Translations under genes and position numbers: made by a program | DNA from: Deltaproteobacteria bacterium | GTDB taxonomy: Bacteria; Desulfobacterota; WTBG01; CAIYCZ01; CAIRTM01 | Direction: 5' to 3' | NCBI GenBank assembly: GCA_024276465.1 | Contig: JAJRXD010000145.1 | Span: forward strand, 1-40,224 | DNA: 40,224 nt | Part shown: piece by piece, positions 15,958-24,177 of the stretch | Layout of the letters: each line of letters opens with the position of its first letter | Numbering within the stretch: the stretch's first letter is position 1 | Notes under the pieces: model-generated | Database searches by the model: none | Told to the model about the DNA's origin: nothing | What the model saw: only the letters and a program-made list of their open reading frames with translations

Positions 15958-17088
15958 ATGGATTTAAATCAACTCCTTAACACAATGCTTGAAAAAAAGG
16001 CTTCTGACCTTCACTTACGGGTTGGTGCCCCGCCTCTTATGCGTATTGACGGTGTTCTGCGGCCTGCAAATGAGGACAGGCTCACCATTGGAGAAATAAA
16101 CAAAACCAGGGACAGGATACTGACTGAAAAACAGAAAAAAATTCTTGATGAAGAACTTGCTGTTGACTCATCATATTCAGTTGAAAGCTTTTCCCGGTTT
16201 CGCCTTAATCTTTTTTATCAGCGCGGGACCCTTGCAATGGTTTTCAGAAACATTGCGACAAAAATACCAACGATTGAATCGCTGGGTCTTCCCCAGGTTT
16301 TAAAAACCTTTTGTGCAAAACCCCAGGGTCTTGTTCTTATATCAGGTCCCACCGGATCCGGGAAGTCTTCAACACTGGCTGGCATGCTTCAACACATTAA
16401 CCTTAACAGAAGGGTTCATGTTATAACAATAGAGGACCCGATTGAATTTCTTTTCCTGGACAATGCTGCTTTTATTACACAGAGAGAAATCGGGATGGAT
16501 ACACCGGACTATGAGACAGCACTGAAAAATGCCATGCGGCAGGACCCTGATGTGATGCTGATAGGTGAGATAAGAAACAGGGATACAATGGAAACAGCGC
16601 TGAGTGCCGCGGAAACAGGCCACCTTGTGTTCAGCACTGTTCATGCAAACAGTTCGTATGAAGCAATTCCAAGGATAGTTGATTCATTTCCCGTAGATGT
16701 CCGTTTTCAGGTAAGAAAGCAGATTGCAGAGGTTCTTGTTGCTTCTGTTTTTCAGAGGCTTGTGCCAAGAAAGGAGGGCTCCGGCAGGGTCCCTGCTGTT
16801 GAAATACTGGTGAAAAGCCCAAGGGTAAAAGAACTGATTGTAAAGAATGAAATAAAAGCCATACGGGAAGAGATTGAAAACTCTGTTTCTGTGTATAAAA
16901 TGCAGAGCTTTGAACAGTCTTTAATTGCCCTTCTGGCAAACAAGGTAATATCTTTTAAAGATGCCATTAATATCACCCTTTTGCCCGGGGAAATGAAATT
17001 AACAATGGACAGGATGGGTATTAGTGAAAATGGTGACATACAATACAGAAAAGGAGACACAGAAGATGCCCCAGGAATCATATTCTGA
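15958..17088 (+). CDS. pilT: PilT/PilU-type retraction ATPase
   Basis: A 376-residue hexameric ATPase that powers type IV pilus retraction. It starts like PilT (MDLNQLLNTMLEKKASDLHLRVG, with the SDLHL motif), then has the Walker A GPTGSGKSS at 130-138, an aspartate-box region with EDPIE, the Walker B DPDVMLIGEIRNRDT, and the His box TGHLVFSTVHAN. The agglutinin-like AIRNLIRE motif of PilT is replaced by a segment around EIKAIREEIENS, and a C-terminal tail continues past the usual end, so PilU is possible. The ATG at 15958 fits family starts better than the in-frame GTG at 15946. No strong ribosome-binding site is seen upstream, where the inverted-repeat element ends. The small coiled-coil gene overlaps its end. 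Confidence 0.88.
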   Translation: MDLNQLLNTMLEKKASDLHLRVGAPPLMRIDGVLRPANEDRLTIGEINKTRDRILTEKQKKILDEELAVDSSYSVESFSRFRLNLFYQRGTLAMVFRNIATKIPTIESLGLPQVLKTFCAKPQGLVLISGPTGSGKSSTLAGMLQHINLNRRVHVITIEDPIEFLFLDNAAFITQREIGMDTPDYETALKNAMRQDPDVMLIGEIRNRDTMETALSAAETGHLVFSTVHANSSYEAIPRIVDSFPVDVRFQVRKQIAEVLVASVFQRLVPRKEGSGRVPAVEILVKSPRVKELIVKNEIKAIREEIENSVSVYKMQSFEQSLIALLANKVISFKDAINITLLPGEMKLTMDRMGISENGDIQYRKGDTEDAPGIIF

Positions 17089-17413
17089 TTTTTCCATAAT
17101 TAAGGATTTTATTGAGCTGAAAAACAGATACGATGAAGAGGTCAGGGAAGTCAAAGACAAAGTGAAATCCATGGAGGAAAAGTTTAAAAAACATGCTGCA
17201 GCACTGGAAACAGAGATAAAAAAAAGAAATGATCATATAAAGGCCTGTGAAACAAAGATGGGGGAATTAAAAGCAGCGATTTCAGAAAAAGATGAACAGC
17301 TGAAAAATCTTGGTTTGCAGCTGCACAGGCTGAAAATGTCCCGGGAAGCACCCGGTCAATCTCATCAGGAGGAAAACAGCAGAAAAAAAGGTTTTTTCAG
17401 CAGAAACAGTTAG
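17066..17413 (+). CDS. Coiled-coil protein coupled to pilT
   Basis: A 115-residue, highly charged protein starting inside the end of the pilT-like gene in another frame (23-nt overlap), with AAGGAG 9 nt before the ATG. Residues about 15-90 form a continuous predicted coiled coil rich in Lys and Glu, ending in a basic RKKGFFSRNS tail. There are no membrane segments. The overlap suggests co-translation and possibly an adaptor role for the retraction ATPase, but no family was recognised. Confidence 0.65.
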   Translation: MPQESYSDFSIIKDFIELKNRYDEEVREVKDKVKSMEEKFKKHAAALETEIKKRNDHIKACETKMGELKAAISEKDEQLKNLGLQLHRLKMSREAPGQSHQEENSRKKGFFSRNS

Positions 17414-17435
17414 TCGGAAAAGCCTGACAAAACAG

Positions 17436-18515
17436 CTATTGCCTGACATGCAAAAACATGTAAATTCCCAGGGAAGCAAATGTTGTGTTTGCAATCCAGG
17501 CAGAAACAAAGGGAGGGATTGCGCCTCCCTTTCCCAGAGACAGACAAAAAGCAAAAAATGTCCAGTACAGAAACCCCAGGGCAATACTTATGGCAATTCC
17601 CAGAGACATCCCCCCACTCCTGCCAATCTTCAGGGCAAAAGGTATTCCAAGCAGAGCCATTATAACATTGATAAACGAGTATGAAATTTTTGCATGCATG
17701 TCAACTTCATATGCAGCAGAAGGATAGCCCGCTTTTTTTATATCTTTCACAAAATTTTTAATTTCAGAAAAACTCATTTCACTGCCCTCTTTATGCAGCA
17801 TTTTAAAATCTTCCGGTGTCTTGTCTATAGAAATTATTTTTGTTTTAAACCTGCTTGAAGTCATTTCCCCGTCCGGCTTGAAATAACGGATAAAGCCTTC
17901 ACTGAATATCCATTTGCCGTCTGACCAGACTGCTTTTTCAGCATCAATTCTTTTTTTAAGAAAAATCTTCGGGCCGAAATAGAGGATTGTAATGCTTTGC
18001 AGTATGTTTTGTTCAGAATCAAAAAATTCAATATTGTAAACATTGTCCTGGCTTCGATACCAGAAATGGGGCTTTTTTAAAATCCTCGTTTTTTTTTTGC
18101 CTTTTATGTGAACGTTCTTAATCTCCTTGACCCGTGTGTTGGTGTAGGGCAGCACATATTCCTGAAGCCAGAGAGAAAACAGGCACAGGCAAACCGAAAC
18201 CAGCAGAAACACTTTGAGTACGCGATAAAGGCTTATCCCGTGAGCCTTCAGAGCTGTTATCTCATTATGCCTGACAAAGACACCTATGGTAATAAATGTA
18301 CAGAGAAGCACTCCAAGGGGGCAAACCTGATAAATTATCAGGGGGATAAGGCACAGGCAATACTGTATTACAAGAGAGACCGGCACCTGGTGTTTGATCA
18401 TGTCGTCTAATCGGTCAAAAAGATCAACAAGGACATAAAGAGCTATAAATGAAGCAATGCATTGAAGAAAAATCTTTAAGAATTCTTTTGTAAAATACCT
18501 GGTAATAATCAGCAA
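17436..18515 (-). CDS. lptG: LptG, inner-membrane LPS export permease
   Basis: A 359-residue permease of the LptF/LptG (YjgP/YjgQ) family, which with LptB and LptC extracts lipopolysaccharide from the inner membrane. It has three N-terminal membrane helices (about 12-32, 50-78, 97-120) including the LKAHGISLYRVL coupling helix near 89-100, a periplasmic beta-jellyroll domain (about 120-265), then three C-terminal helices. It follows lptF by 39 nt, and the pair points to a diderm cell envelope. The LPTG name over LPTF rests on gene order and sequence pattern, so the two could be swapped. It converges on the coiled-coil gene with a 22-nt gap. Confidence 0.88.
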   Translation of the reverse strand: MLIITRYFTKEFLKIFLQCIASFIALYVLVDLFDRLDDMIKHQVPVSLVIQYCLCLIPLIIYQVCPLGVLLCTFITIGVFVRHNEITALKAHGISLYRVLKVFLLVSVCLCLFSLWLQEYVLPYTNTRVKEIKNVHIKGKKKTRILKKPHFWYRSQDNVYNIEFFDSEQNILQSITILYFGPKIFLKKRIDAEKAVWSDGKWIFSEGFIRYFKPDGEMTSSRFKTKIISIDKTPEDFKMLHKEGSEMSFSEIKNFVKDIKKAGYPSAAYEVDMHAKISYSFINVIMALLGIPFALKIGRSGGMSLGIAISIALGFLYWTFFAFCLSLGKGGAIPPFVSAWIANTTFASLGIYMFLHVRQ

Positions 18516-18554
18516 AACAGCGATCCTCTATCCGGTCAAACCGGGGCAGACAAA

Positions 18555-19748
18555 TTATTTTTTTCCTGTTTTTTTCTTAAACCATTGCTTTGTTTTTATA
18601 ATTGCAGGCTTGAGGTGCAAAACCCCGATCCACTGCAATGGCACTGGCTCTTCCCGGGCAACCTTCCGGAAAAGGGTTAAACCAAAGATCCCCAGAACTA
18701 CATTTGGCATCCATATCCCCATGAAAGGAAAGACATAGCCGCTTTTTGCCAGGTTTTCACCAATACTTAACAAAAGATAGTATAAAAAAACAATAACAAT
18801 ACTGAACACAAAGCCATAGGACCGTCCTCCCCTTCTCCATGTAACCCCCAGAGAAACACCCAAAAGGCCAAACACCAGGCACGCAAAAGGGAACGCAAAT
18901 CTTTTGTGGATTTCAACATCAATTCTGGCAGAGGATCGCCCTGTCTTTTTCCTGTCTCTTGAAATCTGCATAAGCTCGCCTATGCCCATTTCCCTCTTTT
19001 TCAGTTTTCTTTCATCTTCGGGCCCTTCAAGCTGCAAGTTCATCTCATAGGTGTTGAAAACAGCATATTGATATGACTTTGACTTGCGGTCCAGACGGTG
19101 CAGGCTGCCTTTAAAAAGTTTGAACAGAAACCCGCCTGTTTCAGGATCAGAAAAGATTTTGGCCTCTTCTGCCACTATCACTGTCGGCAAATCAGGATCT
19201 TTTTTGTCTGAAATAAGAATGCCGTTTATACGGTTTTTTTGCCTGTCAAACCTGTTAACATATATCACCATTCCTTCAAAAGAGTCGTTAAAAACACCCT
19301 CTTCAAGAGTTGCTTCAGAATACTTTTTTGCCAGCTCAAACAGATGATTTCTAAATGTATAATTTGCCCTGGGAAGCAGGTAAAGTGTAAGGACGCTTGT
19401 CAGCACAAACCCGAAAACACAGAAAACTGCAAAGGGTGGGAGCATCTGGTGGAGACTTATGCCCGAGGCTTTCATGGCTGTTATCTCTGAATCTCCTGAA
19501 AATTTTCCCAGGCATATTAAAATCGCAAGAAGAATGGACATGGGAATGGTCATCACTAAAAGGGAGGGCATAAGAAAAAGTATCAGGGTGCCTACTTCGC
19601 CAATGCCTACCCCCTTGTTGATAACCATGTCCATCAGCTTGAGAATTTTATTCATAAGCAAAATGAACGTAAAAATCAAAAGCCCCAGAACAAAAGGGCT
19701 GAACAGTTCTTTAATAGTATACCGGAAGAGTATCTTTCTTCTTATCAC
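18555..19748 (-). CDS. lptF: LptF, inner-membrane LPS export permease
   Basis: A 397-residue member of the same family as the next gene. It shows the MIRRKILFRYTIKEL amphipathic start, helices near 15-35, 53-78 and 98-120, a MKASGISLHQML coupling helix, a jellyroll domain with a GMVIYVNRFD strand, then the C-terminal RFAFPFACLVFGLLGVSLG helix typical of LptF. A basic tail (TKQWFKKKTGKK) extends into the cytosol. It starts 4 nt after gpsA and precedes lptG, so phospholipid precursor synthesis and LPS export are co-transcribed here. Confidence 0.9.
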   Translation of the reverse strand: MIRRKILFRYTIKELFSPFVLGLLIFTFILLMNKILKLMDMVINKGVGIGEVGTLILFLMPSLLVMTIPMSILLAILICLGKFSGDSEITAMKASGISLHQMLPPFAVFCVFGFVLTSVLTLYLLPRANYTFRNHLFELAKKYSEATLEEGVFNDSFEGMVIYVNRFDRQKNRINGILISDKKDPDLPTVIVAEEAKIFSDPETGGFLFKLFKGSLHRLDRKSKSYQYAVFNTYEMNLQLEGPEDERKLKKREMGIGELMQISRDRKKTGRSSARIDVEIHKRFAFPFACLVFGLLGVSLGVTWRRGGRSYGFVFSIVIVFLYYLLLSIGENLAKSGYVFPFMGIWMPNVVLGIFGLTLFRKVAREEPVPLQWIGVLHLKPAIIKTKQWFKKKTGKK

Positions 19749-19752
19749 GCTG

Positions 19753-20772
19753 TCAGATAATCTCTCTCTTTAAATCCCGGCTCATGAGATCCTTAACCGC
19801 CTCAACTGGCGGCTTGTTCTCAAAAAGAACATTATAAATCTCATGAACAATCGGCATGTCAATGCTGTTCTCAGCAGAAATGGTAAAAGCCGACTTTGCA
19901 GTATATACTCCTTCTGCAACCATTTTCATATTTTTCAGAATTTCTTCAAGGCTGAGCCCTCTGCCTATTTCAACCCCAACACTGTAGTTCCTGCTCAAAC
20001 GACTGGTGCAGGTAAGCACCAGGTCCCCCATTCCCGAGAGACCGGCAAAGGTTCGCTGGTCTGCACCCATGAAATTTCCCAGCCTGATGATCTCAGCAAG
20101 CCCCCTGGTAATAAGTGCTGCCCTGGTGTTATGCCCGTATCCTAAACCGTCTGCAATTCCTGATGCGAGAGCAATCACGTTTTTAAGAGCACCCCCCAGC
20201 TCCACCCCCACAACATCATCACTTGTATATGTTCTGAAGTAAGGTGTAGCCATTGCCTTTTGAACTGTTGCTGCGCTATCCTTGTCAGCTGATGCCACAA
20301 CAACAGCTCTCGGCATTTTTTTGCTCACCTCTTTTGCAAAGCTTGGTCCTGAAAGAACAACAAATTTACGGTCTGAAAAAGGCAGACTGCTTTCTTTGGC
20401 AATCTGTGAAACAGTTTTAAGAGTACGGATCTCTATTCCCTTTGAAGCACTTACATGTATTGTGTCCTGTTCTGCAAAGCGCAGCCCCTCTTTGAAAAGT
20501 TCCCTGAAAGCTTTAACCGGGGTAACCCAGAGCAGTATCTGCTTATCCCTTACAACCTCCTCAAGATCACTGGTGAATTGAAGATTCGGGGCAAGCTTTA
20601 CTTCAGGAAGGTAATATGTGTTGATTTTTTCTGAACCCAGTATCTCTGAAAGCTCTTTTTCATATACCCACAGGCTGACATTAAACCCCCTGCCGGCAAG
20701 CATATCAGCCAGTGTTGTCCCCCAGCTGCCAGCGCCTACCACACCTATTTTCAAGTTTTTTAAGTTGTTCAT
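19753..20772 (-). CDS. gpsA: NAD(P)H-dependent glycerol-3-phosphate dehydrogenase
   Basis: Makes sn-glycerol 3-phosphate from dihydroxyacetone phosphate for phospholipid synthesis. The 339 residues have the Rossmann GAGSWGTTLADMLA motif (14-27), VVLSGPSFAKEV near 140, the catalytic region GGALKNVIALASGIADGLGYGHNTRAALITRGLAE around 194-228, and GMGDLVLTCTS near 255. Length is normal for the family. It is the first gene of gpsA-lptF-lptG. The 389 bp upstream contains the inverted-repeat element at 20925-21091 and no clear promoter. Confidence 0.95.
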   Translation of the reverse strand: MNNLKNLKIGVVGAGSWGTTLADMLAGRGFNVSLWVYEKELSEILGSEKINTYYLPEVKLAPNLQFTSDLEEVVRDKQILLWVTPVKAFRELFKEGLRFAEQDTIHVSASKGIEIRTLKTVSQIAKESSLPFSDRKFVVLSGPSFAKEVSKKMPRAVVVASADKDSAATVQKAMATPYFRTYTSDDVVGVELGGALKNVIALASGIADGLGYGHNTRAALITRGLAEIIRLGNFMGADQRTFAGLSGMGDLVLTCTSRLSRNYSVGVEIGRGLSLEEILKNMKMVAEGVYTAKSAFTISAENSIDMPIVHEIYNVLFENKPPVEAVKDLMSRDLKREII

Positions 20773-20924
20773 TTTTAGAGCAATAATCCTGTGTGTTTAA
20801 AAGCCACCACTTTTTCTGGTGTTAGCATTTTTCTTATCGACACGGTTTTTAAGGATTCGGGTTCAAGCGGTTATCCGGGCTTTGCTTGTGATTACAGCCA
20901 CCTAAGCGCTTCTTTTTTTCTACA

Positions 20925-21091
20925 TAGTGGCTGAACGAAAACCCTGTTTTTTGTCAGCGCGGCGTATGTAGGAGCTGGCTTTAGCCGCGAAAAACAGACC
21001 TGTTGCTGCGTAATATCGCGCCTGAAGGCGCTCCTACAGAAAATTATTGATCAGATTTTAACCTGGATCAGGACTTTTCGTTCAGCCACTA
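20925..21091. mobile_element. TA-flanked inverted-repeat element with REP pair
   Basis: The clearest member of the family: TA-GTGGCTGAACGAAAA at the left (20925-20941) and TTTTCGTTCAGCCAC-TA at the right (21075-21091), giving a 167-bp element. The cargo is two inverted GTAG-type REP hairpins, GTAGGAGCTGGCTTTAGCCGCGA (20968-20990) and TCGCGCCTGAAGGCGCTCCTAC (21016-21037). It is the reverse complement of the element at 14195-14358 over most of its length. No gene is seen in the rest of 20773-21161. Confidence 0.75.
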
Positions 21092-21161
21092 CATATAATA
21101 ACAAGCAATCCTGCCTTTGCAATGCTTTTTTAGGAACCGGTTATAATTGTCTTTTAAATTA

Positions 21162-22886
21162 TCAAATGCGTTTTTTCCCGGGCAGGGGCTTTGTTTTTTG
21201 TCCGGGAGCCTGCAGCAGCATTTTTTGCTTCTCCCTGGCTTTGAAACTCTTTTCTGCAAAGCAGGGTTTGCCGGTAAAGGGATCCTTTTCGGTCCAGTAC
21301 ATGAGGGTAGAATAGGTTGATGGGGCAGGCGTGAAAACCTGGACCTGCCTGGGGAGGATTTTCAGCTTATCCATGGCAAATAATCTTAATTTTAACATAT
21401 CGCTCTGGGTACAACCTGGGTGCGCTGCAATCATGTAGTAGGTAAGGAACTGTTTTTTCCCCTCCCTGTTCGTAAGTTTTGTAAAAAGATTTTTGAACTT
21501 AAGGAGATCAGCACTGCCCGGTTTTCCCATCTTGTCCAGCACGTGCTGTTCCGAGTGTTCAGGCGCTACTTTCATCTGCCCGGAGACGTGGTGACGGACT
21601 ATCTCCTGCAGATACTCTGTTCCGTTTTTTTTGTCAGCCAGAACCATGTCATACCTTATACCTGAGGCAACAACCACCTTTTTAACACCAGCGACTCTGC
21701 GAATCGCTTTTAAAAGAGATATCTGTCTGGCGTGGTTAACTGTCAGCCCGGAGCATACTGTGGGGAAAAGACAGCGTTTTCCAGCACAGCATCCTTTTCT
21801 TTTTTTTTTTGAGCATTCATATCCATACATGTTGGCGGTTGGTCCGCCAACATCCTGAATGGTTCCCCTGAAACCGGGGAGTGATGCAATCTGCCTTGCT
21901 TCGGCCAGGATTGACCCTTTGCTGCGCCACCTTACTGTCTTTCCCTCATGGACTGTTATAGCGCAGAAATTGCATTCCCCATAGCATCCCCGGTGGGTGG
22001 AAATTGCAAAGCGAATTGTGTCCATTGCCCTTACCTTGCCATGCCTGTGGTAAAAAGGATGCACGTCCCTTTTGTATCCAAGACTGTATACTGTGTCGAG
22101 TTCCTTTTCAGACAGATAAAATGCAGGGGGATTCTGGATGAGATAGCGGGTGTCCTGTTTCTGGGCCAGTGCTGATGCTGTTACAGGGTCGTTATTGCGA
22201 TAGAACATGTGATACATTTTCGTGAACATGTTTTTGTCTTCAGCTGACTGCCTGAACGAAGGAAGCTCCAGGCATCCGGCAGGAATCTCTCCGGATGCAT
22301 AGCAGATCCCGCGTATGGCACGGGGGTTGCCCCCCTCCTTTATGCTGGCAGCAAGTTCTACAACAGATCTTTCTGCCATTCCGTAGAGAATGTAGTCGGC
22401 CTTTGCATCAAACAGGATCGATTTTCTGATCTTGTTTGACCAGAAATCATAATGAGCTATCCGCCGCAGACTGGATTCAATGCCGCCCAGCACGATTGGC
22501 CGGGTGTTTTTGAAGTTAGCCCTTATAAGATTGCAGTAGGAGATAACAGCACGGTCAGGCCGCCGGTTGTTTGTCCCGCCAGGCGTGTAGTCGTCCTGTT
22601 TGCGCTTTCGCCCTGATGCTGTACGGTTGGCGACCATGGAGTCTATGCATCCGCCGGTAACGCCCCAGAACAGTTTCGGCTCTCCTAACCTGGTAATGTC
22701 CCTGTTTGATCTCACCTCTGGCTGAGCAATGATACCCACACGATAGCCGGCATTTAGAAGAACTTTTCCTGTTACAGCTACACCCACATGTGGAGAGTCT
22801 ATATAGCTGTCACCAGTTATAAGAATGATATCGACATTGTCCCAGCCAAGAAATTTCAATTCCTTTTTTGTTGTGGGCAGAAACAT
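21162..22886 (-). CDS. YgiQ-family radical SAM protein (UPF0313)
   Basis: A 574-residue protein of the YgiQ family. It has the typical N-terminal FLGWDNVDIILITGDSYIDSPHVGVA region, a radical SAM cluster CX3CX2C in STHRGCYGECNFCAI near residue 310, and the family's conserved PAPSTYSTLMYWTEKDPFTG near the C-terminus, followed by a basic, poorly conserved tail. The biochemical role of YgiQ proteins is not settled; they bind a [4Fe-4S] cluster and S-adenosylmethionine. A GKRCLFPTVCSGL segment near 370 adds cysteines that could bind an extra cluster. It lies 9 nt after the HI0933-type flavoprotein gene. Confidence 0.9.
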   Translation of the reverse strand: MFLPTTKKELKFLGWDNVDIILITGDSYIDSPHVGVAVTGKVLLNAGYRVGIIAQPEVRSNRDITRLGEPKLFWGVTGGCIDSMVANRTASGRKRKQDDYTPGGTNNRRPDRAVISYCNLIRANFKNTRPIVLGGIESSLRRIAHYDFWSNKIRKSILFDAKADYILYGMAERSVVELAASIKEGGNPRAIRGICYASGEIPAGCLELPSFRQSAEDKNMFTKMYHMFYRNNDPVTASALAQKQDTRYLIQNPPAFYLSEKELDTVYSLGYKRDVHPFYHRHGKVRAMDTIRFAISTHRGCYGECNFCAITVHEGKTVRWRSKGSILAEARQIASLPGFRGTIQDVGGPTANMYGYECSKKKRKGCCAGKRCLFPTVCSGLTVNHARQISLLKAIRRVAGVKKVVVASGIRYDMVLADKKNGTEYLQEIVRHHVSGQMKVAPEHSEQHVLDKMGKPGSADLLKFKNLFTKLTNREGKKQFLTYYMIAAHPGCTQSDMLKLRLFAMDKLKILPRQVQVFTPAPSTYSTLMYWTEKDPFTGKPCFAEKSFKAREKQKMLLQAPGQKTKPLPGKKRI

Positions 22887-22895
22887 GGATTTTTC

Positions 22896-24143
22896 CTAAG
22901 TGGAGGATAAAGAGGCAGAACAGCCGGCAAGCCAGCCCGTAGAGAAAGCAGCCTGAAGATTGTATCCGCCTGTGTCTGCCTGGATGTCAAGAATCTCACC
23001 TGCAATATAGAGCCCCTTTATCCTGAGAGACTCCATGGTCCTGGGGTTGATCTCGCGTGTATCAACCCCACCAGCTGTTATGATTGCTTCTGTGAACGGA
23101 CGGTTTCCGGTTACTTCAAGCTGAAAATCTTTAAGCCATGTTTTCAGTCTCCTGCGCTGTTTTGCGGAAACCCGGCTGCTCTTCAGGTCCGGGGATATCT
23201 CTGTGAGGCTGATGCACACAGGAACCATCTCGCGCGGCATAAGGCCCCGAAGAAAGCTGCTAAGGGGTTCATCTCTGCGGGATGACAAATCGCGAAGAAG
23301 CCGTGCATCAAGTTTTTTCTCATCAAGCGCAGGTTTAAGATCAATGGAAAGAGATACTTTTTGCCCCTCGCTCATTGCCTTTACTGCCCCGCTGCTTAGC
23401 GTGAGGATAACCGGACCGGTTACACCGAATTTTGCGAATGTCATTTCTCCAAAAGCCTCTTTACGTTTCCTGTTATTGACAAGCATTTTTACATTGATGT
23501 TTCGCAGGTTGAGCCCGGCCATTTTGCCTGCTGCACTGCCTGCTGTTTCCAGGGGGACAAGAGCCGGGCGTATGGGTACAATAGTGTGTCCCGCTGATTT
23601 TGCAAACTGATATCCATCTCCTGTTGAGCCTGTTGCCGGATAAGATGCTCCTCCCGTGGCCAGTATAACAGCATCACACGGGATCTTTTTTTTGCGGGAA
23701 ACCACACCAGTGATACGGCCTTTGCTGGTAAGCAGTTTGTCAACGCAGGAAGTGCATTTAACCTTTACGCCACACTGGTTAAGCCATTGCAGTAAAACAC
23801 TCAGCAGATCTGATGCTGTGCTGCCTGCAGGAAAAACGCGGCCTCCCCTCTCTGTTACAAGCTCCAGGCCAAGCTCTTTGAAAAAATCCATGAGGTCAGT
23901 GTTGAAAAACCGGGAAAAAGCCTGGTGGAGGAAACTGCCTGTCTTGCCGAAGTGTGCAATGAACTCAGCTGTTTCTTCAATGTTTGTGATATTGCCCCGG
24001 CCCTTGCCTGTAATACAAAGCTTTCGGCCGGGGCGTTTCATTTTTTCCAGAAGGAGTGTTTCAGCTCCGTTTTCAGCAGCCTGACCAGCAGCCATAAGCC
24101 CGGCTGCCCCACCTCCAATCACAATGACTCTGCGTCCAATCAT
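22896..24143 (-). CDS. HI0933/YhiN-type FAD-dependent oxidoreductase
   Basis: A 415-residue flavoprotein. It has the N-terminal dinucleotide-binding motif VIVIGGGAAGLMAAGQAAENGA (6-27), the family signature RPGRKLCITGKGRGNITN near 37-54, ATGGASYPATGSTGDGY near 165-181, and the C-terminal GLYIAGEILDIQADTGGYNLQAAFSTGWLAG block that closes the FAD site. Members reduce flavin or bile-acid-like substrates in some hosts, but most have no known substrate. It sits between the SPASM radical SAM gene and the ygiQ-like gene with short gaps, suggesting one transcript. Confidence 0.9.
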   Translation of the reverse strand: MIGRRVIVIGGGAAGLMAAGQAAENGAETLLLEKMKRPGRKLCITGKGRGNITNIEETAEFIAHFGKTGSFLHQAFSRFFNTDLMDFFKELGLELVTERGGRVFPAGSTASDLLSVLLQWLNQCGVKVKCTSCVDKLLTSKGRITGVVSRKKKIPCDAVILATGGASYPATGSTGDGYQFAKSAGHTIVPIRPALVPLETAGSAAGKMAGLNLRNINVKMLVNNRKRKEAFGEMTFAKFGVTGPVILTLSSGAVKAMSEGQKVSLSIDLKPALDEKKLDARLLRDLSSRRDEPLSSFLRGLMPREMVPVCISLTEISPDLKSSRVSAKQRRRLKTWLKDFQLEVTGNRPFTEAIITAGGVDTREINPRTMESLRIKGLYIAGEILDIQADTGGYNLQAAFSTGWLAGCSASLSST

Positions 24144-24177
24144 AAATTATTCTTCTATCATGCTGCAAGGGGCCGGG

